DNA of 64,000 nt from Reichenbachiella agariperforans (GTDB lineage: Bacteria > Bacteroidota > Bacteroidia > Cytophagales > Cyclobacteriaceae). Position numbers and translations under genes: made by a program. The stretch spans positions 526,803 through 590,802 of the forward strand of contig NZ_FRAA01000001.1 in assembly GCF_900142205.1 (NCBI RefSeq). Reading direction: 5' to 3'. Below, piece by piece: positions 36,968 to 45,922 of this stretch (positions within the stretch are counted from its first letter, which is position 1; every line of letters begins with the position of its first letter). A model generated the notes under the pieces. That model saw only the letters and a program-made list of their open reading frames with translations. It ran no database searches and was not told the origin of the DNA.

Positions 36968-37933
36968 TTAGCCTCGCAACACGAGGTATACCAAATAAGC
37001 TAAATACACAAGAACGAACACAAAACCCATAAAGCGACCAATCCGCGCTTTGCCACCAATCACAATAGCCGTGATGAGCAAGGTACTAGACGCAATCACC
37101 ATCAGGATATCAGAGTTAGAAACCACATCAAAGGGTAGCGGCCTGATAACCGAACTCAACCCTAAAATCCATAAGAGATTAAAAATACTAGATCCTACCA
37201 CATTACCCACAGCAAGATCAGCCTGCCCTTTTCGGGCAGCCATCGCTGAAGTTACCAGTTCGGGCAATGAAGTACCAATAGCCACCACCGTCAGCCCGAT
37301 AAACGTCTCACTCAGACCAAAGAGCAACGACAATTCAAAAGCACCATCTACGACCCATTTACCTCCCAAAAACAACGCTAAAGATCCCGCAACTACATAT
37401 ATGATTGATTTGGCACGTGGCAATAAGTTCTCATCCACCTCTGACTCTGGCTCTGGCTTATCACTAGGATTTTTGGACACCACATAGATATAGGTCATGA
37501 ATAGCCCAAAAAAGAACAATAAAATCACCCCATCATAGCGACTCAGGGTTAACCCCTCCACATCTACGAACAAGTCTGCATTAGCCAGGAAACCTACCAT
37601 CACAGTGGCAAACAGAGAAATTGGAATCTCAGTAAAATAAATACTCTTCTGTATAGGTAGTGGCTTAATGAGTGCTGCTACACCCAAAATTAACAGCACA
37701 TTAGCGATATTGCTACCCAGTACATTTCCGATAGCCAACTCAGAACTCCCGTCAAAACTAGCGAGTAAGTTGACAATCAACTCAGGCATACTCGTACCAA
37801 ACGACACGATGGTCAGTCCAATTACCAATTCTGGTATATGATTTCTTTTGGCGATAGCCGAGGCACCCTCGACGAGATAATCCGCTCCCTTGATGAGCAG
37901 TACAAATCCAACAATAAACAGGACGTATACCAT
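36968..37933 (-). CDS. CaCA-family sodium/calcium exchanger
   Basis: A 321-residue inner-membrane protein with about ten helices and the two inverted alpha repeats of the calcium:cation antiporter superfamily (GTSMPELIVN near residue 46 and GTSLPELVTSA near 215, each followed by GNVxGSxxxN). It resembles YrbG-type K+-dependent Na+/Ca2+ exchangers and should export Ca2+. The acidic loop between the halves (PSDKPEPESEVDE) is usual. It is the first gene of a possible two-gene unit with the EEP protein. Confidence 0.92.
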   Translation of the reverse strand: MVYVLFIVGFVLLIKGADYLVEGASAIAKRNHIPELVIGLTIVSFGTSMPELIVNLLASFDGSSELAIGNVLGSNIANVLLILGVAALIKPLPIQKSIYFTEIPISLFATVMVGFLANADLFVDVEGLTLSRYDGVILLFFFGLFMTYIYVVSKNPSDKPEPESEVDENLLPRAKSIIYVVAGSLALFLGGKWVVDGAFELSLLFGLSETFIGLTVVAIGTSLPELVTSAMAARKGQADLAVGNVVGSSIFNLLWILGLSSVIRPLPFDVVSNSDILMVIASSTLLITAIVIGGKARIGRFMGFVFVLVYLAYLVYLVLRG

Positions 37934-38222
37934 AGGTGATTTAGGTTAGTAGATGGTTAATAAGCCCTAAAACTAAGCAATATTTCTAGGTTTGAATTTC
38001 CTAATCCCGAAAATTATATTGTGATTATAATGATAAATTGGATAGATCTAGGAATCACCTCAGGTTTTATGGTCAATTCCAAATAAAGTGTATTTTTGAG
38101 ATGAAGCAGAGCGATCTATTCACTCTTCAATCAGCAAATCAGGTCTCGATGACCTGCCCTCCTCCTGTAGTATCCCAGCCAAAAACTCATATTGTATATT
38201 GAGCCATTAGTTATTCAAAAAC

Positions 38223-38735
38223 ATGAAAAAACTTTTCCTAATTATTATGTGGGTGTCTCTATTGGGATGGGATGCCAAAAGTCAAACTACCGAAGCTTGG
38301 TCACAAATCAATTACGAGGATCTAACACCTCAGATTATGTCCACACTCAACGATGAGATTGCCAAAATGAATCTGGATTTCATCCTTTTCAACTTTTATA
38401 AGCATACAGAAGCCCCACTCTACCCTGTCGAGTTCCTGAGGCAAGGTGTCGATATCACTACACTGGGGGGCTTAGAGTTTATCATTTTCAATCCCGATGG
38501 CAGCATCAACGAAAAACGGTATAAATATTACTCCGACGAGCTACTGATTTCTACGCCACTCGAAATGATCATGACGATGCAAGAAAAAACCAAAAACCAC
38601 GAGCTCAATTACCTCACCAAAATAGAGCTTTCATCTGGAGAGGCCAGCTATCGTGCAATCACAGCCGATTCCACCTTCGTATTTAATGAACGGATGGAAT
38701 ACCTCCATGCATTGGCTGTCCAAAAAGCGCTATAA
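38223..38735 (+). CDS. Hypothetical exported protein
   Basis: A 170-residue protein with a signal peptide (MKKLFLIIMWVSLLGWDAKSQ, cleavage near 20). The mature part is helical then mixed, with no family I recognise. It is bounded by a 289-base upstream gap and a convergent DUF3817 gene 31 bases downstream, so it is monocistronic. No cysteine pair or repeat gives a clue to its job. Confidence 0.65.
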   Translation: MKKLFLIIMWVSLLGWDAKSQTTEAWSQINYEDLTPQIMSTLNDEIAKMNLDFILFNFYKHTEAPLYPVEFLRQGVDITTLGGLEFIIFNPDGSINEKRYKYYSDELLISTPLEMIMTMQEKTKNHELNYLTKIELSSGEASYRAITADSTFVFNERMEYLHALAVQKAL

Positions 38736-38766
38736 ACAGAAAGAATCTTCTCTTATTCTATCTGAC

Positions 38767-39066
38767 TTAGGAGGAACTCTCAGGTTTGAATATTTTGGCA
38801 TCTGCAACAAAGGTTCCAAAAGGTACCAGAGACGCCCCGAGCGCCAAAACAGATATTTTGAAACTCCACTTATGAATCATAATGTTCTGAAAGCAAAAGA
38901 GTAGATAAAGAATAAACAACCAGCCATGAGCCATACCTACTACATAGTTGGGTTCGGGTATGCCCAGCATGTACTTCATAGGCATAGTAATGCCAAACAA
39001 CAAGTAACTGATCCCTTCTAATATGGCCAAAAGTCTCAGTCTCCCGATAGGTGATTTGATGTTCAT
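38767..39066 (-). CDS. DUF3817 small membrane protein
   Basis: A 99-residue protein with about three membrane helices. The pattern GRLRLLAILEGISYLLFGITMPMKY, GMAHGWLFILY and ALGASLVPFGTFVADAKI matches DUF3817, a family of small inner-membrane proteins of unknown function sometimes encoded near MFS transporters. It is downstream of the S4-domain gene on the same strand (43 bases), so the two may be co-transcribed. Confidence 0.85.
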   Translation of the reverse strand: MNIKSPIGRLRLLAILEGISYLLFGITMPMKYMLGIPEPNYVVGMAHGWLFILYLLFCFQNIMIHKWSFKISVLALGASLVPFGTFVADAKIFKPESSS

Positions 39067-39109
39067 CTTAAGAATAAATTGCTGTGAATACTAGAAATAC
39101 TACACTCAG

Positions 39110-39325
39110 TTACTGTTCTACTTTTGCTTCGTCTGTACCAAATACAATGTGATCACCAGCGCGCATTTTTTTCCTACGACGGGTTTCCACTTCACCATTG
39201 ACGGTCACTTCTCCCTCATCGATACGAACCTTAGCCTCTCCTCCTGTAGCAACCCACCCGAGTGCTTTAATAAGGTTATTAAGCTCTATATATTCTTCGT
39301 CTGCTTTTAATTTGAATAGTTCCAT
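39110..39325 (-). CDS. Small S4-domain RNA-binding protein
   Basis: A 71-residue protein of the YbcJ/YaaA type with a single S4 fold: FIELNNLIKALGW-like EYIELNNLIKALGWVATGG, KVRIDEGEVTVNGEVETRRRKKM and the GDHIVF turn. It is expected to bind structured RNA, perhaps rRNA. The frame is open 37 codons further upstream, but the ATG at 39325 gives the usual length and the extra residues look like non-coding sequence. Confidence 0.88.
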   Translation of the reverse strand: MELFKLKADEEYIELNNLIKALGWVATGGEAKVRIDEGEVTVNGEVETRRRKKMRAGDHIVFGTDEAKVEQ

Positions 39326-39752
39326 TACTGTGGGAATGATGCGACTGCAAATTAGAACACGCAATGTGGAGTGACAAAGTATTAGGTATAAAGTATTGGG
39401 CTTTGTAGCGTCAATCTGTAAAGTTTTTGGGAGCAAAACTGAAAATGACTAGAATATATAGCCGCTCCATCCAACCCAACACCTCCGTCACTTCGGGCGA
39501 GCCCAGCTACGAGAAGTCTGATTTAGTCTTCTACTGCCCACAGCGAAAACTAGCTCCTACACACATGACTAATTAGCCTCAACGAGAAACAATACCATCC
39601 AGCCAAAGCCCAAACCAGCAACTTCACTTGCCCTGTCTAAGCTATACTACCGCTGTGTTTCCAAAAGATGACTCAACTATCGCATTATTCTCACAATAAT
39701 AAATAACATTGTAGCTTAACAAAAATCAGTAATTCACTACAGAATCAACCCT
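39326..39752. other. Intergenic region, nothing recognised
   Basis: About 430 bases between divergent genes with no credible open frame. An imperfect inverted repeat (AGAAG/CTTCT around GATTT) lies at 39512-39532; no promoter box could be assigned with confidence. Confidence 0.4.
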
Positions 39753-40982
39753 ATGAAAAAACAACTTCTACTCCTAGCCTCAACCTTACTCTCAATAAAT
39801 TGTTACTCACAGATCATCTTTGAAAATGGGTATTACATTAACAACTTGGATCAAAAAATTGTTTGCCAAATTAAAAACAATGACTGGAGAAACAACCCAA
39901 CCAAATTCGAATACAGATTATCGGAGGGCGATGAAATTAAAATGGGAATTATTGACTCCATTCAAGAGTTTTCTATTGGGAACAACTCAAAATACATCAG
40001 ACGAACAATTGATATTGACAGATCTAGTGATAATGTCATTTATTTGAGTAATGAGAAAAAACCAATCTTCAACGAAGAAACACTTTTCTTAAAAGTACTC
40101 TTTGAGGGTAAATCAAATCTATACGAATACGTTGATGGGAATTTAAGAAGATATTTTTACTCTACAGAAGAACACTCAAATACCCAGCAATTAGTCTACA
40201 AACAATTTAAGAATAAGGAAAATAAAATAGAGGAAAATAATAGGTATAAACAACAATTATGGAATGACTTAAAATGTCCTTCCTTTGAAATGAGAAGGTT
40301 CGAAAATATTGATTACAAAAAAAATGATCTAGTAAAAATTTTTAAAGCTCATAGCCTTTGTCATAACTCTGAGATGATTGATTTAGAACAGAAAGAAAAA
40401 AGAGATCTGTTTAACCTTACTCCAAAAGTCCATCTAAACAACTCTTCCCTAACTTTAAAAAACTCTGTTGCAGACTATGAATATACTGATTTTGGACATA
40501 AAACAAATTTCGGATTTGGCGTAGAGGCAGAATTCATCCTCCCTTTTAATAAAAACAAATGGAGTATTTCAATAGAGCCCACCTATCAATACTATAGTGC
40601 CAAAAAATCAACCGAAGCAACTGTTTCTAGAAGAGATGTAACTCTTATAAAAGAAATAGACTACAGCTCTGTTGAAATCCCTATTAGTTTAAGATATTAT
40701 CTTTTTCTTAATGAAAATTCAAAACTATTTATCAACGCTTCAATCATAGAGGACATAACCTCATCATCTTCTGTCAGTTCTATTAGGAATGATGGTTCAA
40801 ACGAATACAAGTTAGATATTGATACGCAAAGAAATTGGGCTTTCGGCTTGGGTTACAAATACAACGATAAATACAGTTTAGAGATTAGATATCAAACAAG
40901 ACGAGAAGTGTTAAAAGAATACGTTTTCTGGAGTTCTGATTATAGAACACTAGCGGTAGTTATTGGTTACACCTTATTCTAA
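39753..40982 (+). CDS. AT-rich exported barrel-like protein, unknown function
   Basis: A 409-residue protein with a signal peptide (cleavage near CYSQ, residue 19). The middle is lysine/asparagine-rich and helical. The C-terminal 180 residues have the alternating strands of an outer-membrane barrel (TNFGFGVEAEFILPF, WSISIEPTYQYYS, NWAFGLGYKYNDKYSLEIRYQ, LAVVIGYTLF). The gene is visibly richer in A and T and in AAA/AAT codons than its neighbours, and it stands alone among housekeeping genes, which suggests recent acquisition. No family recognised. Confidence 0.75.
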   Translation: MKKQLLLLASTLLSINCYSQIIFENGYYINNLDQKIVCQIKNNDWRNNPTKFEYRLSEGDEIKMGIIDSIQEFSIGNNSKYIRRTIDIDRSSDNVIYLSNEKKPIFNEETLFLKVLFEGKSNLYEYVDGNLRRYFYSTEEHSNTQQLVYKQFKNKENKIEENNRYKQQLWNDLKCPSFEMRRFENIDYKKNDLVKIFKAHSLCHNSEMIDLEQKEKRDLFNLTPKVHLNNSSLTLKNSVADYEYTDFGHKTNFGFGVEAEFILPFNKNKWSISIEPTYQYYSAKKSTEATVSRRDVTLIKEIDYSSVEIPISLRYYLFLNENSKLFINASIIEDITSSSSVSSIRNDGSNEYKLDIDTQRNWAFGLGYKYNDKYSLEIRYQTRREVLKEYVFWSSDYRTLAVVIGYTLF

Positions 40983-41015
40983 ACAATCAGCTTCTGCACC
41001 AAAAACCCCAATCTA

Positions 41016-41033
41016 TCGCATTTTTAAATGCGA
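41016..41033 (+). terminator. Small hairpin after the AT-rich gene
   Basis: TCGCATTT (41016-41023) pairs perfectly with AAATGCGA (41026-41033) around TT. No T run follows; probably a transcript-end hairpin. Confidence 0.35.
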
Positions 41034-41067
41034 CAGGTTCTCCTAATCACAACTTAAATCTTACCAG

Positions 41068-41103
41068 AAAGGACTCTACCGTTAATCAACGGTAGAGTCC
41101 TTT
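41068..41103. terminator. Bidirectional terminator between convergent genes
   Basis: A perfect 16-bp stem (41068-41083 with 41088-41103, core GGACTCTACCGTT) with an AATC loop and A/T-rich ends lies between the AT-rich gene and the TauE/SafE gene. Confidence 0.8.
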
Positions 41104-41118
41104 CATTACAGTATTCTC

Positions 41119-41868
41119 CTAAAAAAACCAAAGTTTGATGGCCATGCCCGATACTGCTACGATGAGGAAGTAGCGAATCCATTTGTCTCCTTTGGCGACA
41201 CTCCATTGGCTGGCAGCCCAACCACCGATAGCAGTCCCACAACCCAGTGTCAGCCCGATGATCCAGTCAATCTGACCTTCCCACACGAATACCACCAATG
41301 AAAAGAAGGTGTACACGAGTGCCACGAAAACCTTGATGCTATTGACCTTGACCAGCTTCATCTTGTTGACCATGCTCAGGGTGGCCATGATGATAAATCC
41401 TATCCCCGCATGAATGAACCCACCGTAGATTCCAATAAAAAAGAAGAGTACGACACTAGTGATTCGCTTGGACAGAGACATGTCTTCCTCTAGGTTCTCA
41501 CGTGGTTTGGCCGTACCGAATATCGTCATCAACAAAACCACAACCATCACCACCGCGAGGATTTGGTTAAACAACTCTTCCTCGATATCGATGGCAACTT
41601 TTGCACCGATCACTGCACCGATCAGTGAACTAATCGAGAGCCATATCGCAAAAGGAAAGGCAGAGACGCCCTTGCTCGAAAAACCGCGTACAGCGAAGAT
41701 ATTTTGCATGAATATGCCGACACGGTTGGTTCCATTGGCAACTGAGGGAGGCAGCCCCATAAAGATCAGCACAGGTAATGTCAGCAGCGATCCTCCTCCT
41801 GCCACGACATTGATAAACCCACACAACAACCCTACTCCAAACACTGGTAGATAGTGATAATACTCCAT
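41119..41868 (-). CDS. TauE/SafE-family (TSUP) membrane transporter
   Basis: A 249-residue inner-membrane protein with about seven or eight helices. The first repeat (VGLLCGFINVVAGGGSLLTLPVLIFMGLPPSVANGTNRVG) and the second (GIYGGFIHAGIGFIIMATLSMV) are those of the TSUP family, whose members export sulfite, sulfoacetate or other organosulfur anions. The ligand is not evident here. Its ATG lies 2 bases after the folK stop, so folK and this gene form one operon. Confidence 0.9.
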   Translation of the reverse strand: MEYYHYLPVFGVGLLCGFINVVAGGGSLLTLPVLIFMGLPPSVANGTNRVGIFMQNIFAVRGFSSKGVSAFPFAIWLSISSLIGAVIGAKVAIDIEEELFNQILAVVMVVVLLMTIFGTAKPRENLEEDMSLSKRITSVVLFFFIGIYGGFIHAGIGFIIMATLSMVNKMKLVKVNSIKVFVALVYTFFSLVVFVWEGQIDWIIGLTLGCGTAIGGWAASQWSVAKGDKWIRYFLIVAVSGMAIKLWFF

Positions 41869-41870
41869 AT

Positions 41871-42350
41871 TTATACTGATTTGACTTCTAATACATCTTT
41901 ACACTCTTCCAAAAGATCCAGTTGGGACTTGCCCAACACGGGATGGACAAAATCACGTGCTATCTCTACCAAAGGCACCAAAGTAAATCGTCTGTTTTGG
42001 ATCTGAGGGTGAGGAATTACCAGATTGCTTTGGTTGATCACCTCCTTGTCGTAGTACAACACATCAATATCTATGAGCCTAGTCCCCCATCGTTCGTAGC
42101 GGACACGTCCGAGTTCTTTTTCGATCGTAAGACAAATACGCAGGACCTCTACCGGTACACAATCCGTCTCCACCTTTAGCACCTGATTGAGAAAATCCTC
42201 CTGATCCTCCTTGCCCCAAGCCGACGTACGATAAATCGACGAAGCTGTAATAACCTGTCCGATTTCGTTACTAATACGACCAAATGCTTGTTGCAAATTG
42301 GTTTCCTTTTCGCCCATATTGGTACCTAACAGCAGGAAGCAAACACTCAT
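41871..42350 (-). CDS. folK: 2-amino-4-hydroxy-6-hydroxymethyldihydropteridine diphosphokinase
   Basis: A 159-residue cytoplasmic enzyme of usual HPPK length that transfers pyrophosphate from ATP to the pterin in folate synthesis. Diagnostic parts are LLLGTNMGEKETNLQQA at the N terminus, RWGTRLIDIDVLYYD with the two metal-binding aspartates (about residues 95-99) and IPHPQIQNRRFTLVPL. It is divergent from sppA with a 79-base gap and is followed by the TSUP gene. Confidence 0.95.
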   Translation of the reverse strand: MSVCFLLLGTNMGEKETNLQQAFGRISNEIGQVITASSIYRTSAWGKEDQEDFLNQVLKVETDCVPVEVLRICLTIEKELGRVRYERWGTRLIDIDVLYYDKEVINQSNLVIPHPQIQNRRFTLVPLVEIARDFVHPVLGKSQLDLLEECKDVLEVKSV

Positions 42351-42429
42351 GAATTATTTTTTTGTATTTTTAAACGTGTGAAGTTGAATAGCTTTGCAAT
42401 ATCCCCCAAATTAATCGTAACATAATCGT

Positions 42430-44184
42430 ATGACTTTTTTAAAATCTGTATTCTCCACGCTCGTCGGGCTGCTTATTTTCAGCTTTGTGATCGGCTTTTT
42501 CTTCTTTGTCACCATTGCGGGCCTCATCGCGATCAGCTCTGACGAAGCGCCCGAAATCACCCCTAACTCCGTCTTGACGCTGAATCTCAGTGGATTCATC
42601 CACGAGCGCGTGGCGGAGGACCCATTCAAGGATCTATTTCCTGAATCTGCTGACAACAAACTCGCGCTACTCGAAACCATCGAGACCATCGCTCGTGCCA
42701 AAACCGACGACAACATCAAAGGCATCTACCTTCGTCATGGAGGAATAGGTGGCGGCTACTCGGCGCTACACGAGATACGTGCCGCTTTGGAAGATTTCAA
42801 ATCCAGTGGAAAATTTATCTACAGCTACGCAGAGTACATGCCTGAGGCCAATTACTACGTCGCGTCAGTCGCAGACGAGATCTACCTCAACCCCGCCGGT
42901 GGCATGGAATTCAACGGCTTGTCGGCCAACGTCTCTTTCTTCAAAGGACTATTAGACAAACTCGATATCGAGGCACAGATCTTCCGTGTAGGTACCTACA
43001 AAAGCGCCGTGGAACCTTTTTTCCGAAAAGACCTCAGTGAAGCCAACCGGGAGCAGATGACCTCATTCATCAACGACATCTACGACAATTACCTCCTCAA
43101 TGTGAGTGAGACTCGTGGGATCGCACTGGACAAACTACGTGGAATATCGGATCAGATGCTTGCTCGTGAGCCAGAGGATGCACTCGAACTCGGCCTCATC
43201 ACCACCGTAGATTACGAAAACGGTATTAAAGACAAAATGAGAGAAGCGCTCGGTTTGGAGAAAGACGAGGACATCCAATCAATCAACCTGCAGGCATATG
43301 CCAAATCCAACTCACCTACCTACTCCTCCAACAAAGTGGCGGTCATCGTCGCAGAGGGTGAAATCGTATCGGGCAAAGGAGACACCGAAACGGTAGGCTC
43401 TGACAAATTCGTCAAAGCCATCCGAGATGCGCGCAAAAGCGACCGTGTCAAAGCAGTCGTCATACGCATCAACTCCCCTGGAGGATCGGCACTCGCTTCT
43501 GATGTGATGTGGAACGAAATCATGCTCACCAAAGCTGTAAAGCCTGTCATCGCTAGCATGTCTACGGTAGCAGCTTCGGGCGGATACTACATGGCCATGC
43601 CCTGCGACACGATCGTCGCTCAGCCTATGACCATCACTGGATCGATCGGTATCTTCGGGATGATCCCCAATATGGGCGGCTTCCTCGAAAACAAACTCGG
43701 CATCACCAATGACGGTGTGAGTACGGGAGAGTTTTCCAACCTATACCGTGTATCAAGCGCACTCAATGAAGGCGAAAAAGCCATCATCCAAAACATGGTA
43801 GAAAGCGGCTATGAGTCCTTTACCTCCAAAGCAGCTCAAGGCCGAAACATGAGCATCGAAGATCTCAAGGCTGTAGCATCCGGTAGAGTATGGACAGGTG
43901 CACAGGCCAAAGAAAACGGATTGGTCGACGTACTCGGTAGCTACAACGACGCAGTAGAACTCGCCGCAAATGCTGCCAATCTCGACGGAGACTACATGAT
44001 ATCCTACTACCCTGCCCTCAAGACCAAGTGGGAGGAAGTCCTCGGCAGCATGGCCAACGAAGCGGAAGCCAGAATCATGAAAAACAAGTATGGCACCATG
44101 GCCGAATATGTCGAAAAAGTAAAAGAACTAGAATCTTACAAAGGTATTCAGGCGAGAATGCCATTTGAAATAGAAATTAAATAG
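42430..44184 (+). CDS. sppA: Signal peptide peptidase SppA, 67-kDa type
   Basis: A 584-residue inner-membrane serine protease with one N-terminal helix (about residues 8-34) and two tandem ClpP-like domains. The catalytic lysine is Lys191 (VGTYKSAVEPF) in the first domain and the nucleophile Ser383 (STVAASGGYYMA) in the second, as in E. coli SppA. It degrades signal peptides released after export. Followed by bioB after 57 bases; a small ACCCC/GGGGT stem lies between them. Confidence 0.94.
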   Translation: MTFLKSVFSTLVGLLIFSFVIGFFFFVTIAGLIAISSDEAPEITPNSVLTLNLSGFIHERVAEDPFKDLFPESADNKLALLETIETIARAKTDDNIKGIYLRHGGIGGGYSALHEIRAALEDFKSSGKFIYSYAEYMPEANYYVASVADEIYLNPAGGMEFNGLSANVSFFKGLLDKLDIEAQIFRVGTYKSAVEPFFRKDLSEANREQMTSFINDIYDNYLLNVSETRGIALDKLRGISDQMLAREPEDALELGLITTVDYENGIKDKMREALGLEKDEDIQSINLQAYAKSNSPTYSSNKVAVIVAEGEIVSGKGDTETVGSDKFVKAIRDARKSDRVKAVVIRINSPGGSALASDVMWNEIMLTKAVKPVIASMSTVAASGGYYMAMPCDTIVAQPMTITGSIGIFGMIPNMGGFLENKLGITNDGVSTGEFSNLYRVSSALNEGEKAIIQNMVESGYESFTSKAAQGRNMSIEDLKAVASGRVWTGAQAKENGLVDVLGSYNDAVELAANAANLDGDYMISYYPALKTKWEEVLGSMANEAEARIMKNKYGTMAEYVEKVKELESYKGIQARMPFEIEIK

Positions 44185-44241
44185 TTTTACGGCTCAATTA
44201 GATTATAACCCCTCTGGGGTCAAGCATAAATATTCGATTCA

Positions 44242-45249
44242 ATGATTATAAGAAACGATTGGACTAGAGAAGAAATCACGGAGATATACAACACGCCTGT
44301 CATGGACTTGATCTACCGCGCGGCGACCGTGCACAGAGCCTACCATGACCCCAACGAAGTGCAAGTATGTACGCTACTCTCTGTCAAAACGGGTGGATGC
44401 CCCGAAGACTGTGCCTATTGTCCACAAGCAGCGCGATATCATACAGATGTCAAAGTAGAGAAGCTCATGGACGTAGACAAAGTCATCAAAGCTGCGGCTG
44501 ATGCCAAAGAAGCAGGAAGTACTAGATTCTGTATGGGTGCTGCCTGGAGAGAAGTTCGCGACAACAGAGATTTTGACAAAGTCCTCGAAATGGTCAAAGG
44601 TGTCAACACCATGGGTATGGAAGTATGCTGTACTCTCGGCATGCTGACCGAAGACCAAGCAGAGAAACTCAAAGACGCTGGCCTGTATGCCTACAATCAC
44701 AACCTAGATACCTCAGAGGAACACTACGAAGAGATCATCTCTACCCGTACCTATGACGACAGGTTAGATACCCTCAACAACGTGAGAAAGGCCAAAATAT
44801 CAGTTTGTTCTGGCGGGATCATCGGATTGGGAGAAAACCACGACGACAGAGTCGGTATGCTACACACCCTCGCAACACTCGTCGAGCATCCTGAATCTGT
44901 CCCTGTCAATGCACTGGTACCTGTAGAAGGAACTCCACTCGAAGATCAGCCGAGAGTATCGATCTGGGAGATGATTCGAATGATCGCTACGGCACGCATC
45001 ATCATGCCAAACGCCATGGTACGATTATCTGCAGGACGTGTACGTATGACTGTCGAAGAGCAAGCAATGTGCTTCCTTGCAGGAGCTAATTCTATCTTCG
45101 CTGGAGACAAACTACTCACTACGCCAAACCCAGAAGAGGACTTAGACAAGCAGATGTTCCAAACACTGAATTTAAAGCCAAGAGCTTCATTCAAAGATCA
45201 AGAACCAGCAGTAGAATTCAAGCAAATTCCTGAGCAACAAGAGGCATAA
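44242..45249 (+). CDS. bioB: Biotin synthase
   Basis: A 335-residue radical SAM enzyme that inserts sulfur into dethiobiotin. The [4Fe-4S] motif is Cys53-x3-Cys57-x2-Cys60 in [16 protein letters not shown]. The [2Fe-2S] ligands are represented by the conserved cysteines in [21 protein letters not shown] and [22 protein letters not shown] and AGRVRM are further family hallmarks. No other bio genes are in the window. A very strong terminator follows. Confidence 0.97.
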   Translation: MIIRNDWTREEITEIYNTPVMDLIYRAATVHRAYHDPNEVQVCTLLSVKTGGCPEDCAYCPQAARYHTDVKVEKLMDVDKVIKAAADAKEAGSTRFCMGAAWREVRDNRDFDKVLEMVKGVNTMGMEVCCTLGMLTEDQAEKLKDAGLYAYNHNLDTSEEHYEEIISTRTYDDRLDTLNNVRKAKISVCSGGIIGLGENHDDRVGMLHTLATLVEHPESVPVNALVPVEGTPLEDQPRVSIWEMIRMIATARIIMPNAMVRLSAGRVRMTVEEQAMCFLAGANSIFAGDKLLTTPNPEEDLDKQMFQTLNLKPRASFKDQEPAVEFKQIPEQQEA

Positions 45250-45264
45250 GACCTCTTGTACTAC

Positions 45265-45314
45265 ATACAAAACCAAAAAAGGTCAGCGTTTGCTGACCTT
45301 TTTTGGTTTTGTAT
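45265..45314. terminator. Strong terminator after bioB
   Basis: A perfect 23-bp inverted repeat (45265-45287 with 45292-45314) with a GTTT loop contains GGTCAGC next to A6/T6 tracts, so the stem itself supplies the T tract. The A tract on the other side would let it work on both strands. Confidence 0.92.
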
Positions 45315-45373
45315 TGCTTCCTCTCTTACTTTCTTCGGGCCACCCTGTATTTCTAGGAGAGGTAGTAAATCAC

Positions 45374-45477
45374 TTCGTTATTCAAAATTCATTGTTCGAA
45401 ATTCGCTATTGCTTTTTTATAAAATAATCACCTATTATGAGTCTTTGAGGTAATATTTAAATGATTGGAATAACGAA
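45374..45477. repeat. Inverted low-complexity repeat pair
   Basis: TTCGTTATTC (45374-45383) and GAATAACGAA (45468-45477) are perfect 10-bp inverted copies, each next to degenerate ATTCAAAATTCATTGTTCG-type runs (also after 45477). It may be the remains of a dispersed palindromic element. Confidence 0.35.
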
Positions 45478-45546
45478 TCTCGAATGCTCAATGTCGAATA
45501 TTGATTCTTATCCCCAGAAATACCTACTGATCCCTTTCTTCATCGA

Positions 45547-45918
45547 TTATGACTTACTGACTAACAGTAGTTCTAGACGTTTGATTTCTCTCATCAGGGC
45601 GTTCTTATCTAGCTGATTCCAGTTCCAAACCTTAATCATGGAGGCCATAATTCCCGAGCCGAACATAGCAGCCCCCCACCGTATCATCTCTCGGATATCA
45701 TCTGTATTGACGAACTGATAAATGGAATAAAACATAAGAGTAGTAAAAAGAAATGTCACAACCATAAACAAAATGTTCAACCAACGTAGTTTGCCGATAT
45801 ACAAGCCTGACAACATCTCAGGCAAGGATTGCTCATGCAGGTTGTCGTAATAAGCAGTCTCTTCTTTCGAAAGTGCTTTTTTAATCATGTCATCAATTTC
45901 TTTATTTTGATCTTTCAT
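45547..45918 (-). CDS. DUF6768-like two-helix membrane protein
   Basis: A 123-residue protein: a cytoplasmic N terminus (DDMIKKALSKEETAYYDNLHEQ), two membrane helices (about 47-70 and 80-96) and a C-terminal helix (LDKNALMREIKRLELLLVSK). The pattern matches my recollection of DUF6768 proteins. It lies 4 bases after the ECF sigma factor gene on the same strand, so the pair forms an operon; an anti-sigma or sigma-regulating role is a natural guess but the protein lacks a recognised anti-sigma zinc motif. Confidence 0.75.
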   Translation of the reverse strand: MKDQNKEIDDMIKKALSKEETAYYDNLHEQSLPEMLSGLYIGKLRWLNILFMVVTFLFTTLMFYSIYQFVNTDDIREMIRWGAAMFGSGIMASMIKVWNWNQLDKNALMREIKRLELLLVSKS

Positions 45919-45922
45919 CGCA

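Noticed and set aside
37050-37487. 145-codon plus-strand frame opposite the CaCA exchanger
   Set aside because: It mirrors the repeat sequence of the exchanger and has no independent support.
39326-39436. Longer N terminus for the S4-domain protein
   Set aside because: The extra 37 residues are unlike the family and the ATG at 39325 gives the usual length.
44208-44220. Small ACCCC/GGGGT stem before bioB as a biotin operator
   Set aside because: The stem is only 5 bp, there is no known BirA-site similarity, and no other bio gene shares it here.
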